Origin: JADKFD01 sp964561825
GTDB taxonomy: Bacteria > Pseudomonadota > Gammaproteobacteria > Xanthomonadales > SZUA-5
Reading direction: 5' to 3'
DNA: 21,570 nucleotides
Assembly: GCA_964561825.1 (NCBI GenBank)
Contig: CAZLSB010000038.1
Span: 1 to 21,570 of the forward strand
Part shown: in pieces, positions 1 to 8,669 of the stretch
Numbering within the stretch: position 1 is the stretch's first letter
Layout: every line of letters begins with the position of its first letter
The notes under the pieces: generated by a model
What the model was told of the DNA's origin: nothing
Seen by the model: only the letters and a program-made list of their open reading frames with translations
Databases searched by the model: none
Program-made: the position numbers and the translations under genes

Positions 1-2720
1 GGTTTTTCCCAAGATCCGGCGACGCTATAATGGGCACGCGAGGACTTTTCAATATCGGCATCCTTTTGCACCATCCCCTGCGCCAAAAAGCCGGCCGCGG
101 CGCCAACCGGTCCCGCTGCCAATCCGCCAATCACTGGCAACACCCCGGATAGATGCGGCGATACCATCACCTGTTGGTCGTAATCGCGTGATAGAAGACC
201 GGTGCGGCCGATAATGAGAATGTCGGCAGCGGGACCACGAACGGTCAGGTTTTCAGTCCACGCATTACCGTCACCGAGCAGAAAACGACCTTCAATACGA
301 TCGAAACTCATCCCGCTTTGAAAGAGGTCGCGAAAATCCAAACTCAACCTGCGCGGCAATTCTCGCAGGCTCAGTAAGCCAAAAATACGACCGGCGCCCG
401 GATTGACGTCCAAAAAGCGACCCTGACCTACGGATATATCGATTGAGCCGGTTAATCGTTCCAACGCAAATGCATGTGGGGGGCCGCGCCAACGCGCATC
501 AATCTCGGCCAGCGTCTGGCCACCGGCAATAACCCCAGCGAATCCCAAGCGCGTCATCATGCGCCCTAGATCCTCGGCCACCATACGAATTTTGAAGCGC
601 GATTCGGGGCCGCTGGCTTTGCTTAGCCAGTCGCCGCTGGCGTGAATCGCCAGCTCGGGGGAGCGCGCTTCCAGCAACTCGACGCGCAAACCACCGTCTT
701 TCGCGAAAGCCTCCAGCCGCGCTTCACCCAATTGCGCTTCACCAATGCGCAGATCTTTCACCCAAAAATGCAAAGTTGGCACCATGGCCGGAGTGATCAA
801 TAGATCACTGCTGTCGCCTGCAGGTTCCGGCAGGTACAGGTGCTCAAACTGGGCGGTTACCGAGGCTGACTGATCGGCAATGGTGTCGAAACGGATACTG
901 CCCTGCGCCGTGGGTCCACTCAGTTGCAGCAACCAGGGCCCCTCGCTGCGATCCAACTTCAAACGGTTGTCATCGCCCAGTGACAAATCAATGTCGGTCA
1001 AAATGGCATCAGGTCCGGCTAAGGACGTGCCGGCAAACACCCAGCCGGCCCAGCCGGGCACATCGACCTTCGTTGAATGGCCAGTGACTCGCAAGCCGCG
1101 CGCGGGCAAATCCTGCGCGGTTGCATCACCCAGCTGCAGTTGCCCGCGAAAATCGCTAGCCGCAGTTCCAATGACGGCAAACAAGCGTGCCTGCTCGCCA
1201 ATATCCAGACGGATCTGCGGGGCGCTTGTATCGTCCGGCGGTAAATCCACGACGAGCGTCAGCGGCAGTCGGTTCGCGGCAACTTTGCCAAACGGACTTG
1301 GAAATCCGATCGCCGTGCCCTGCAGGTCTGAGTGATAGCGAATGCGGGTAGTCGTCTTGCCAAGTTCGCTGGGGTTGCGCGTGACTGCCAAATTGACGCG
1401 CCAATCGGCACTTCCTGACAACTGACTAAGGATGGTCGTCAACGCCTCGTAATGCCCAAATAGGGACTGCGCGGTCAGCTTGCCGGTGAGCGCGGCCTCG
1501 ACTTGCAGCGCCGGATCAGCGCTAAAACTGCCGACCGCCAACGACAATTCGGCCGGCATCTGGCTGGAGAGTAAGCTCAGTCGATCGGCGGCGAAGCCAC
1601 TCTCACTGAAATCAGCGCGGCCGTGCACATCGTCAAACCGCAGATCCCATTTGGTATCACTAAAGACCACGCCCTGCAGCAGTGCCTTGCCCGCCAGCGT
1701 GGATTGCCCCAGGTTTTTGCGCAAGGGCAGGATCAGCTCCGCATCTATGTCCACCGGGCCGTTCAAACTCATACCAAACAACACACCGCCGTGTTTACGC
1801 TGTAGCGGCGAGGCCTTGAGAAACTGCAGCCACCCGGCAGCATCACCTTTGCCCGCCAAATCGAGGGTCAAAATGGGGTCTTTCAGACTGGCGATACTGC
1901 CTTTGCCGCGCACCACGCGGTTACCCAACAGCGATCCGGTCGCCCGATCAAAAACCAGACTGGAATTGATGAACACGCCTTCCGCGTCAATTTTCTCTGC
2001 CCGCGGCCAATCGGCGTGGTAATCCAGATCGGCACCCGCAACCACAAATCGCGCTTCCAGGCGGCCCTGCTTGGCCGCGAACGGCCAATCTGCCAGCGCG
2101 CCACGGTACTGCACCCAAGCATCGGTGAGCTGGCCGGCGCCGAGTGCGTTATCTAGCCATTGCACGGTTCGAGGTGGCATTTTGTTGATCATCCAAAATG
2201 CCTTGGCGGCTTCGATATTGGCACCAGGCACGTGCGCTGCCAGCTGCAATTGTGGGCCCAGTACCTGATCTAACTGCGCTCGCCAGCTCATATCGACTGC
2301 AAATCCAGCGCCGCTGGCGGCAAGCTTAGGCGCTTCGATCACCCAGTCGCCGGCTTCTCGCCTAGCGCCCAATAGCAGGTCGAAGCTCGAAAGTACGACC
2401 GGTTCGCGAAAAACGCCATCGACGGCAAACTCCATCGACTGACCCCTCGCAGTCACGATCAACGCATCGTTATCGGCCGACAGACTTACCGCAAGGCCAG
2501 ACACTGCAGGCCAACGCGCAGCTGCGGCGGCGAACTGCAGATCGGCGAGATCGGCATGCACTTGCCACGAATCGCCTACCATCCGCGCCTGCATCTGATT
2601 GATCAGGCCACGCGGCTGTGCCGCGTACATGCGCGAGCGCACGGCGTGCGGCGCGCTTTGCAACAACACCGCTGCATTGGCGAGCAGAGCAACCGATAAC
2701 TCGCTGCCGACCATTGCCAC
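1..2720 (-). CDS. yhdP: YhdP family AsmA-like protein, C-terminal part (downstream of frameshift, runs off window)
   Basis: I translated most of the minus strand from 2720 to the window edge in one frame and found no stop. This frame continues the protein begun at 3754. It carries family hallmarks: a WLDNALGAGQLTDAWVQYRG-type block (about 2100-2165) and, near the end, the strongly conserved stretch around RIFGLLSLRELPRR (310-400), then a Gly/Ala/Pro-rich segment and YSVAGSWEK at the very edge. E. coli YhdP is about 1266 residues. Here about 1250 codons lie between 3754 and the edge, so only a few C-terminal residues should be missing. YhdP, with TamB and YdbH, is implicated in moving phospholipids from inner to outer membrane. 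A separate translation start (GTG 2720 or ATG 2714) is formally possible, but no convincing ribosome binding site was seen. I read this as the second half of one broken or mis-sequenced gene. Confidence 0.8.
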   Translation of the reverse strand, partial: MAMVGSELSVALLANAAVLLQSAPHAVRSRMYAAQPRGLINQMQARMVGDSWQVHADLADLQFAAAAARWPAVSGLAVSLSADNDALIVTARGQSMEFAVDGVFREPVVLSSFDLLLGARREAGDWVIEAPKLAASGAGFAVDMSWRAQLDQVLGPQLQLAAHVPGANIEAAKAFWMINKMPPRTVQWLDNALGAGQLTDAWVQYRGALADWPFAAKQGRLEARFVVAGADLDYHADWPRAEKIDAEGVFINSSLVFDRATGSLLGNRVVRGKGSIASLKDPILTLDLAGKGDAAGWLQFLKASPLQRKHGGVLFGMSLNGPVDIDAELILPLRKNLGQSTLAGKALLQGVVFSDTKWDLRFDDVHGRADFSESGFAADRLSLLSSQMPAELSLAVGSFSADPALQVEAALTGKLTAQSLFGHYEALTTILSQLSGSADWRVNLAVTRNPSELGKTTTRIRYHSDLQGTAIGFPSPFGKVAANRLPLTLVVDLPPDDTSAPQIRLDIGEQARLFAVIGTAASDFRGQLQLGDATAQDLPARGLRVTGHSTKVDVPGWAGWVFAGTSLAGPDAILTDIDLSLGDDNRLKLDRSEGPWLLQLSGPTAQGSIRFDTIADQSASVTAQFEHLYLPEPAGDSSDLLITPAMVPTLHFWVKDLRIGEAQLGEARLEAFAKDGGLRVELLEARSPELAIHASGDWLSKASGPESRFKIRMVAEDLGRMMTRLGFAGVIAGGQTLAEIDARWRGPPHAFALERLTGSIDISVGQGRFLDVNPGAGRIFGLLSLRELPRRLSLDFRDLFQSGMSFDRIEGRFLLGDGNAWTENLTVRGPAADILIIGRTGLLSRDYDQQVMVSPHLSGVLPVIGGLAAGPVGAAAGFLAQGMVQKDADIEKSSRAHYSVAGSWEK

Positions 2721-3754
2721 GCGCCTGCGTTGTCGATGCGTGCACTGAGCTCCGTGCCCATTTGTTCGGCTGTGGTGCCAGCGCCAGCGCGCAGGTCCAG
2801 AGCGAAGCCCAAATCGTCGCGCGCGCCAGCCAGCACTAATCGGCCCAGTGGCAGATGCATATTCGGTTCGATGATGCCGCCATCCGCCCATTCAAAGCCG
2901 GGCGCCGACATCACCAAACTTTCGATCGACCAATCGCCACGCAGCGACGCGAGCTGCTGGTTTTCCCAACTCAACCACTGTCTGCCATCGAGCACACCCG
3001 TGCGCAGTCCCACCGCAAAGGGTTCAGTCAAAGCAGACAGATCAGCGATTGGGAAATGCTGCGCCTCAACATAGAGCTGCGCGGCCGCCGGCGGCCAATG
3101 CAAGGCGCCATGCTGTTCTAGCACCACGCGCAGACGACCTTCGCCGTCGCGGCTGTGGCGTTCTAGCCCAACGCTGAGCAGGCTGCCGTGCTGACTCATA
3201 CGCAGTTCCACCGCATCCAGCGAAAAACTGCGCCCCGATTGACGATCGACTAAATCCAGTTGTCCGCCAGTTAAGCCGATGTGGCCAACCCGACTGAGCC
3301 AAGCAGACAAAACCGCCAAATCGGCGGCTTGTGGACCAAAACCCTCTAAAACGATGCGACCGTCCTTCTCGCGGACCAATTCGACGCGCGCGTCAACGAG
3401 CAAAAACTCCCGAATCAAATGGCGCCCGGGCCACAACATGGCGTAGATATCGATCTTGACCCGCGCGCGTCCCAGGCTGATCGCCGCTGGATCCCCTGCT
3501 GCGCCGGAGATCGTCAATCCACTTAGATCAAGCAGTGGGCCGGCGCCATCCCAAGTCGCCGATACCGACTCCAGTTCGACATTGCGACCGATTCGCTCGC
3601 TCAACCAAGCTGCCACCGAATCAGGCGAGTCCACCAGCCAGGGCAACATCAAGCGCGCGACCGCCATCAACCCAGCCGCACCGACCACCACGCAGGCAAT
3701 CGCCGTCAGCAGCCAACGCCGCAAACGTCGCCAGCGTCGTAATGCAGGCTTCAA
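2603..3754 (-). CDS. yhdP: YhdP family AsmA-like protein, N-terminal part (ends early by frameshift)
   Basis: This open frame encodes 383 residues, of which about the first 345 look native. It opens with a basic N-terminus and one membrane segment (about residues 13-40), then the DUF3971/AsmA-like beta-rich region, beginning with a block that includes SVSATWDGAGPLLDLSGLTI. This is the expected topology: inner-membrane anchor with a long periplasmic body. From about residue 346 the reading becomes Cys/Arg-rich and stops at 2603, while another frame (GSELSVALLANAAVLL from about 2708) takes over with family-like sequence. Moving from codon phase 2722 to phase 2720 needs one missing base. The gene follows rng by 22 bp on the same strand, as in the E. 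coli rng-yhdP order, so the two are probably co-transcribed. The break could be a real pseudogene mutation or a sequencing or assembly error. The sequence alone cannot decide. Confidence 0.8.
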   Translation of the reverse strand: MKPALRRWRRLRRWLLTAIACVVVGAAGLMAVARLMLPWLVDSPDSVAAWLSERIGRNVELESVSATWDGAGPLLDLSGLTISGAAGDPAAISLGRARVKIDIYAMLWPGRHLIREFLLVDARVELVREKDGRIVLEGFGPQAADLAVLSAWLSRVGHIGLTGGQLDLVDRQSGRSFSLDAVELRMSQHGSLLSVGLERHSRDGEGRLRVVLEQHGALHWPPAAAQLYVEAQHFPIADLSALTEPFAVGLRTGVLDGRQWLSWENQQLASLRGDWSIESLVMSAPGFEWADGGIIEPNMHLPLGRLVLAGARDDLGFALDLRAGAGTTAEQMGTELSARIDNAGAWQWSAASYRLLCSPMQRCCCKARRTPCARACTRHSRVA

Positions 3755-3776
3755 CGGATTGCCTCAGTGGCGCAAT

Positions 3777-5249
3777 TCACAATACGACCACGTCATATTG
3801 TTCGGGTGAATACTGTTCCTCGGGCTGAAAACGAATCGGCTTGCCGATAAAGGTTTCTAATTCGACCAACGCAGCCGATTCTTCGTCCACTACCCGTTGC
3901 ACCACCGTAGGCGAGGCCAATACCAGCACGCTGCGCGCCTCAAACTGACGCACGGCGCGGGTAATTTCCCGGAAGATCTCATAACCCACTGTCTCGGCTG
4001 ACTTGGCGGTGCCACGGCCATTGCATGCCGCACACGGCTCGCACAATTGTCGCTCCAGACTTTCGGTGGTGCGCTTGCGCGTCATTTCCACCAACCCGAG
4101 TGGCGACATATCGTAAACGGTGGTCTTGGCGTGATCGCGGGCCAGCGATTTTTCTAAAGTCCGTAATACCTGACGTTTGTGTTCGTCGTCGGACATATCG
4201 ATGAAATCGATGATGATGATGCCACCGAGATTGCGCAGGCGCAGTTGCCGAGCAATCGCCTGTGCCGCCTCCAGATTGGTTTTGTAAACCGTTTCCTCCA
4301 GATTACGGTGCCCCAAAAAACCGCCGGTGTTGACGTCCACCGTGGTCATCGCCTCGGTTTGGTCGATGATCAAATAACCGCCCGATTTAAGTGGCGTTTC
4401 TTTGCGCAAGGCGCGCTGAATCTCGTCCTCCACGCCGTACAAATCAAAAATCGGACGCTCACCAGGGTAATGTTCTAGGCGCTCGGTGAATTCTGGTATG
4501 AACTCTTCGGTAAAGCGCGTCGCCCGATCAAGGGTCTCGCGTGAATCAATGCGTACTTTGTCCACATGCGGCTTTAAACAGTCGCGCAGCGCTCGCAAGG
4601 ACAAAGGCAGTTCCTCGTAGATGCGCTCACCCACCTTGGTGCGCCCCATGTTGTCGCTAACCGACAGCCACAAACGATCCAGAAAACCCATATCGGCGCG
4701 CAAGGCATCAGCACCCACACCTTCGGCATTGGTGCGCACGATGTAACCCTGGGTGCGCTCGGCGGCCAAGGTATGCACCAATTCTTTTAATCGCGCGCGC
4801 TCGCTATCGTCTTCAATGCGCACCGACACGCCCAAGGTGCGCGCATACGGCAGCAGCACCAAATAACGCGACGGAATACTCAAATGCGTGGTTAAACGCG
4901 CGCCTTTGCTGCCGATCGGGTCCTTGACCACCTGAACGACAATCTCCTGGCCCTCACGCACTAGTTCCGTAATGGATGGCACGGCGGTGGCGCTGCCTTC
5001 GCTGACCTCACCGTCTTGCGGCATGCGGGCAAGGTCGTTGGCGTGCAAAAACGCGGTGCGATCCAGCCCAATCTCAACGAACGCGGCCTGCATTCCCGGC
5101 ATCACCCGCGAAACCCGGCCCTTGTAGATATTGCCCACATAACCGCGCCGCTGGGCGCGCTCGATGTAAACCTCTTGCAGCATGCCGTTTTCGACCAGTG
5201 CAACTCGGGTCTCACGCGGCGTGACATTGATCAAAATTTCTTCGGTCAC
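3777..5249 (-). CDS. rng: Ribonuclease G
   Basis: The protein has 490 residues (E. coli RNase G has 489). RNase G is a 5'-end-dependent endoribonuclease that matures 16S rRNA 5' ends and degrades some mRNAs. The N-terminal S1 RNA-binding domain is at about residues 37-125 (YVGNIYKGRVSRVMPGMQAA). The catalytic Mg-binding aspartates of the RNase E/G family are visible as D305 (TTVDVNTGGF) and D348 (IIIIDFIDM). The zinc-link cysteines C406 and C409 lie in CAACNGRG, the site that tethers dimers. The long C-terminal scaffold of RNase E is absent, so this is RNase G. The start is GTG at 5249 (VTEEILINVTPRETRVAL); the Shine-Dalgarno is weak. It leads the rng-yhdP unit. The maf/mreBCD genes that precede rng in E. 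coli are not present here. Confidence 0.96.
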   Translation of the reverse strand: MTEEILINVTPRETRVALVENGMLQEVYIERAQRRGYVGNIYKGRVSRVMPGMQAAFVEIGLDRTAFLHANDLARMPQDGEVSEGSATAVPSITELVREGQEIVVQVVKDPIGSKGARLTTHLSIPSRYLVLLPYARTLGVSVRIEDDSERARLKELVHTLAAERTQGYIVRTNAEGVGADALRADMGFLDRLWLSVSDNMGRTKVGERIYEELPLSLRALRDCLKPHVDKVRIDSRETLDRATRFTEEFIPEFTERLEHYPGERPIFDLYGVEDEIQRALRKETPLKSGGYLIIDQTEAMTTVDVNTGGFLGHRNLEETVYKTNLEAAQAIARQLRLRNLGGIIIIDFIDMSDDEHKRQVLRTLEKSLARDHAKTTVYDMSPLGLVEMTRKRTTESLERQLCEPCAACNGRGTAKSAETVGYEIFREITRAVRQFEARSVLVLASPTVVQRVVDEESAALVELETFIGKPIRFQPEEQYSPEQYDVVVL

Positions 5250-5361
5250 GGGGACTTATGGCCAATCAGGAAAGTCGGCTTATAACGGAATGATAGGGTG
5301 AGCGGCCACCCATCCATCTGAGCCGCCACCGCGCACTGTAACCGTAGCCTGCGTGTCGTTG

Positions 5362-5382
5362 GGTGTGTCAGGCCTGAACACC
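5362..5382. repeat. Short palindrome in the rng upstream spacer
   Basis: The perfect 10 bp palindrome TCAGGCCTGA is flanked by GGTGT and ACACC arms with one bulged G, making a near-perfect 20 bp dyad. It lies about 115 bp upstream of the rng GTG start. The remainder of 5250-5524 holds no gene I can support: stops interrupt the minus frames, and the plus reading looks spurious. The dyad could be an operator or a chance palindrome. Confidence 0.3.
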
Positions 5383-5524
5383 TACGTTGGATTGAACGCA
5401 GGAGGCGTGCAGGTTAACGGGCGCGGCGGTCGATTGAGCGAAAACACGGTGCCGCTGGCTGAACGGCAACTAGATCGCGCAGCCGGCGCGTCCGTTGCCA
5501 ATCGATTTGAATTGCTGGGCGGGC

Positions 5525-5725
5525 TCAAGCATCCAGGTCGGGGATCAGCCTGCTTTGCAGATGCGCGATCATGTCCTTCAGCCTGAGTTTTCGCTTTTTC
5601 AGACGCTTGATTGCCAGCTCGTCAGAAACGGGCACTTCGTGCAGGCGCGCGATCAGCAAATCTAAATCACGATGCTCAAGGCGCAACTTTGCAAGCGCAG
5701 ATGCCGTGCTGTCGGTATGCGGCAT
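5525..5725 (-). CDS. DUF465 / YdcH-like small protein
   Basis: This is a 66-residue protein, mostly helical and highly charged: LRLEHRDLDLLIARL in the middle, then DELAIKRLKKRKLRLKDMI. That pattern (a first helix with L..EH..LD..I, a turn, and a Lys-rich second helix K..KL.LKD.I) matches the DUF465/YdcH family of short coiled-coil proteins of unknown function. I chose ATG at 5725. An in-frame upstream ATG at 5764 would add 13 residues, but it lies inside the inverted-repeat element at 5741-5920 and adds no family-like sequence. A weak AGGA lies upstream of 5725. It is read away from ttcA and toward rng, from which it is separated by 275 bp. The specific role is not known. Confidence 0.75.
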   Translation of the reverse strand: MPHTDSTASALAKLRLEHRDLDLLIARLHEVPVSDELAIKRLKKRKLRLKDMIAHLQSRLIPDLDA

Positions 5726-5740
5726 AGTCGATAGATCAGT

Positions 5741-5920
5741 CCTAGCAGCCTGTCGGGCTTGCATCGCGAGTGCGCCGGAAGCACTTTTGGCGCACAGCGG
5801 TGACGAATATTCCGGTAGTTCTTTCGCATTTTATACGTCTTTCTGCCGCGCAGTGCGCCAAAAGCGCTTCCGGTGCTTCGGGTCGCGCGTCTCACGCGCC
5901 AAGTCCGACCGGCTGCTAGG
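5741..5920. repeat. 180 bp imperfect inverted repeat, MITE/REP-like
   Basis: The outer arms are 21 nt each (5741-5761 and 5900-5920) and match at 19 of 21 positions; the left arm begins CCTAGCAGCCTGTCGGGCTT. A second pair, 25 nt each (5775-5799 and 5849-5873), matches at 23 of 25 and contains CTTTTGGCGCAC. About 49 nt of less GC-rich sequence separates the inner arms. The element encodes nothing visible and fills most of the spacer between the divergent DUF465 gene and ttcA. Such a structure fits a non-autonomous mobile element or a REP doublet; it would also form a long hairpin in any transcript crossing it. The spacer 5726-6055 otherwise holds only short hairpins (5951-5971, 5998-6017) and a -10-like box. 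Confidence 0.7.
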
Positions 5921-5997
5921 TTGCGACAGTGTAGCGGCGCCACCGTCAGCTTGCGCATTGCAGGAGCGCAAAGTGCTGATCTTCGGAATCGGAAAAC

Positions 5998-6028
5998 GCG
6001 CGCCGGCGGCGGCGCGCTCGTCTACAAT
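5998..6028 (+). promoter_or_regulatory. Candidate ttcA promoter region
   Basis: A TACAAT hexamer at 6023-6028 matches the -10 consensus at five of six positions and lies 27 nt before the ttcA ATG at 6056. It is preceded by a GC-rich hairpin (GCGCGCC 5998-6004, GGCGCGC 6011-6017) where a -35 box would be expected. No TTGACA-like hexamer is visible, so this is a weak call. Transcription would start near 6035, giving a short leader. Confidence 0.35.
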
Positions 6029-6055
6029 TCGCGCCCCTTTGTGATGCGGCATGCC

Positions 6056-6949
6056 ATGAATACGGTTGCACTCTCGGTCAACCAACAGAAATTGATCAAA
6101 CGGCTGCGCCATCAGATCGGTCAGGCGATTGCCGATTTCAACATGATCGAAGACGGCGACCGCGTCATGGTTTGCATGTCGGGCGGCAAAGATTCCTACG
6201 CACTGCTCGATATGCTGATTGAGCTGCAGCGCAAAGCGCCGGTGCAGTTTTCACTCACCGCGCTGCACCTTGATCAGAAGCAACCGGACTACCCGCCGGA
6301 GGTGTTGCCCAACTATTTGGCGACGCTGGATGTGCCGTACGTGATTCTGGAGCAGGACACCTACAGCGTCGTCAAACGGGTGATACCGGTGGGCAAAACC
6401 ATGTGCGGTTTGTGTTCCAGGCTGCGGCGTGGCGCTTTGTACCGTTACGCGCTAGACCATGGATACACCAAGATCGCGCTTGGCCACCATCGCGACGACA
6501 TTGTCGAGACACTGTTCCTGAATATGTTTCACGGCAGCAAGATTTCGGCGATGCCGCCGAAATTGCTCAGCGATGACGGCAAACATGTCGTCATTCGGCC
6601 GTTGGCCTATGTTGCCGAGCAGGATTTGATCGACTACGCGGCACTCAAAGCCTTTCCGATTATTCCGTGTAATTTGTGCGGATCACAGGAGAGTTTGCAG
6701 CGCAAGGTGATCAAGGACATGCTGGCCGGCTGGGAGCGCGCCAACCCCGGTAGGATCGACAACATTTTTCGCAGCCTGATGAATGTGCGACCCTCGCAAT
6801 TGGCGGATCGCCAGTTATTCGATTTTGCATCCTTGGGCACGCACGCTGCCAGCGCCCCAGACGCGCACGCTTGGCTAACGGGCGAGCCCGTAGCAACGCC
6901 CACGGCCGACGCACCCCTTTTTGAGAGCGGATCGCCCCATGTGGTTTAA
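6056..6949 (+). CDS. ttcA: tRNA 2-thiocytidine(32) biosynthesis protein TtcA
   Basis: TtcA adds sulfur to cytidine 32 of certain tRNAs, using ATP and an Fe-S cluster. The 297-residue product has the PP-loop SGGKDS at residues 42-47, which activates the tRNA base with ATP. It also has the cluster-ligand cysteines: CGLC at 117-120 and CNLC at 205-208. The block GHHRDDIVETLFLNMFHGSK is typical of the family. The length is near the E. coli 311. ATG 6056 (MNTVALSVNQQ) was chosen; ATG 6044 adds four residues and is possible. The open frame extends upstream to 5873, but that part covers the inverted repeat and is not family-like. The 3' end overlaps rdgC by 11 nt, so the two are probably translated as one operon. 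Confidence 0.95.
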   Translation: MNTVALSVNQQKLIKRLRHQIGQAIADFNMIEDGDRVMVCMSGGKDSYALLDMLIELQRKAPVQFSLTALHLDQKQPDYPPEVLPNYLATLDVPYVILEQDTYSVVKRVIPVGKTMCGLCSRLRRGALYRYALDHGYTKIALGHHRDDIVETLFLNMFHGSKISAMPPKLLSDDGKHVVIRPLAYVAEQDLIDYAALKAFPIIPCNLCGSQESLQRKVIKDMLAGWERANPGRIDNIFRSLMNVRPSQLADRQLFDFASLGTHAASAPDAHAWLTGEPVATPTADAPLFESGSPHVV

Positions 6950-7841
6950 GAATCTGACATTAATGCGCTTGCCGGCGGAATTCAAACTCGTCGCCGAGCC
7001 TTTTGAATCTGCGCTGGTGGAGCACCCGCTGCGCAGTCCGGGCCCATTGGAACTGGAGACGCGCGGATTCTTGTCGCCGTTCAGTCGGCCGGATGCAGCG
7101 ATGTCGCATCCCGCCGGCGATGCGCTGTTATTTAGCTTGGGGCACGAGGCACGCCTGCTGCCGTCGTCGGTATTGCGTGATGCCATTGCTGATCGAATTG
7201 CCGAACACGAAGCGAAAACCGGACGCAAACCGGGCAAACGCATGCGTAACGAGCTGCGTGAGGCGGCGCTTGGTGAATTGCTGCCGCGGGCTTTTATCAA
7301 GCGCTCGCGCACGGCTGCTTACTGGGACGCGCCAGCGCGCTTGCTGGCAGTCGATAGCAGCAGCGACAAGAGTGCCGAAGCGGTCGCCAGCGCGGTACGC
7401 GAGGCCCTGGGCAGTTTCCCGGCACGTCCACTGGCAAGTGAGGCCTCGTTATCACTGCTGATGAGTGAATGGTTGATCTCCGGTGTGTTACCGGCCGGTT
7501 TTGAGCTCGGCGACGAATGCGAGCTCAAAGACCCCAGCGATCAGGCTGCGGTGGTGCGCTGCAAACACCACGATCTGACCGCCGAGGAAATTCGCGAACA
7601 TGCGCGTTGTGGCAAACAAGTCACCCAACTCGGTTTGATCTACGACGGTCGTATTGGTTTTGTACTTGACTCGAAATTGAAGCTGCGCAAACTGAGCTTC
7701 CTCGACATCATTGCCGACAAACTGGATGCCCAAGACGGCGCTGATCCGGATCAGGTACTGGATGCTGAGTTCATCCTGATGAGTCTCGAGTTGCGCGTGC
7801 TGTACGCGCGGCTCGACGAAATCCTGCGATTTGTCGACTAA
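6939..7841 (+). CDS. rdgC: Recombination-associated protein RdgC
   Basis: RdgC is a ring-shaped dimeric DNA-binding protein that restrains RecA filament formation. The product has 300 residues (303 in E. coli). It starts with the conserved MWFKNLTLMRL and contains GFLSPF, the LPSSVLRDAI...ELREAALGELLPRAFIKRSRTAAYWD region, and a C-terminal DAEFILMSLELRVLYARL. ATG 6939 was chosen because MWFKN is the normal family N-terminus; the upstream frame extension to 6921 is not needed. It starts inside the ttcA 3' end and is followed 11 bp later by the YgjP-like gene, so the three probably share a transcript. There is no obvious functional link between tRNA thiolation and RdgC, so the arrangement may be a lineage habit. 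Confidence 0.95.
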   Translation: MWFKNLTLMRLPAEFKLVAEPFESALVEHPLRSPGPLELETRGFLSPFSRPDAAMSHPAGDALLFSLGHEARLLPSSVLRDAIADRIAEHEAKTGRKPGKRMRNELREAALGELLPRAFIKRSRTAAYWDAPARLLAVDSSSDKSAEAVASAVREALGSFPARPLASEASLSLLMSEWLISGVLPAGFELGDECELKDPSDQAAVVRCKHHDLTAEEIREHARCGKQVTQLGLIYDGRIGFVLDSKLKLRKLSFLDIIADKLDAQDGADPDQVLDAEFILMSLELRVLYARLDEILRFVD

Positions 7842-7852
7842 GCAACACGCCC

Positions 7853-8656
7853 ATGAGTGGTCGCTTGTTGATTCGGCGCGAGCGCATGGTGCGCTCGCTG
7901 CCTGAGCTGCCAGAACGGGTGGCAGGCTGGCCCCTGCAAGTGGAGCGCCCGGCACGCGGCAACCGCTTGAAAATAGCGGTCGAAGCGGGATTTGCGCGCT
8001 TCATCTGGCCGCAACGGGTGAGCGCGAATGCGGCGATGGATTTTTTTGAATTGCATCGCGTCTGGTTGGAAGAAACCGTCCGCGTTTATCGAAAGTCGGA
8101 AGATCGGGCCTGCGCAGACTTGTCCTTGGACCCACGCCAGACCGGTCGTTTGCCGTGGTTCGGGCGCGTACTTCCGGTCCACTTTGAACCCGGTCCGGCG
8201 CGCTTGGATGTCGATACGCAAGCGATCCGCTGCCAAGTGCCGAGTGGCGCAAGCGTGGCGCCGAAGACCGCTCAGCGACTCGTCATTGCGGGTTTGGGCG
8301 ACGCCTTGGCGATGCGCTCGCGTGTTTGGTTGCGCGAATATGAGCCGCTGGTCGGTCAACGCTGCCAAGCGCTGCGCATCCGACCGATGCGCAGCTTGTG
8401 GGGCAGCTTATCGCCGACCGGCGCGATTGCGCTGAACTTGGCCTTAGCGTTTGCTGATGAAGCCTTGGCCGAGTATGTATTGGTGCACGAGATGGCGCAT
8501 TTTATTGCCCGCGATCACAGCCCGCGTTTCTGGCACGCCGTTGGGCAGTTGTATCCGGATTACGCGCAGCGGCGCCAGCAACTCAATCGAGAACATCGCT
8601 ATTTACAGGCACTGATGCGCCGGCTGTACGCACCGATTACCGCTGAATCAGCCTAA
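7853..8656 (+). CDS. YgjP-like (DUF45) zinc metallopeptidase family protein
   Basis: The 267-residue protein has the zinc-binding HExxH as HEMAH (H212, E213, H216), with a third histidine H222 in DHSPRFW. This is the gluzincin-like arrangement of the YgjP/WLM family. Upstream is WGSLSPTGAIALNLAL, the conserved W-G-S-x-S...G.I.LN block. The N-terminal half (VHFEPGPARLDV region) is the usual variable beta-rich part. There is no signal peptide, so it is probably cytoplasmic. Its substrate is unsettled: homologues are annotated both as metal-dependent hydrolases and as M48-type proteases. The ATG at 7853 lies 11 bp after rdgC. It converges with the DUF1311 gene, with only 13 bp between the two stops and no clear terminator there. 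Confidence 0.88.
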   Translation: MSGRLLIRRERMVRSLPELPERVAGWPLQVERPARGNRLKIAVEAGFARFIWPQRVSANAAMDFFELHRVWLEETVRVYRKSEDRACADLSLDPRQTGRLPWFGRVLPVHFEPGPARLDVDTQAIRCQVPSGASVAPKTAQRLVIAGLGDALAMRSRVWLREYEPLVGQRCQALRIRPMRSLWGSLSPTGAIALNLALAFADEALAEYVLVHEMAHFIARDHSPRFWHAVGQLYPDYAQRRQQLNREHRYLQALMRRLYAPITAESA

Positions 8657-8669
8657 AGTTTTTGCAGCG

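Noticed and set aside
880..2022. Plus-strand open frames of 151 and 180 codons opposite yhdP
   Set aside because: Antisense shadows of the YhdP C-terminal frame, with low-complexity Ser/Pro/Arg composition and no start signals.
5250..5524. Search for a structured RNA (4.5S, 6S, RNase P, tmRNA) upstream of rng
   Set aside because: No conserved core sequence of these RNAs was recognised; only the 5362-5382 palindrome stands out.
5353..5586. 77-codon plus-strand open frame in the rng upstream spacer
   Set aside because: It overlaps the 3' end of the DUF465 gene, uses a GTG start without a ribosome binding site and matches nothing I know.
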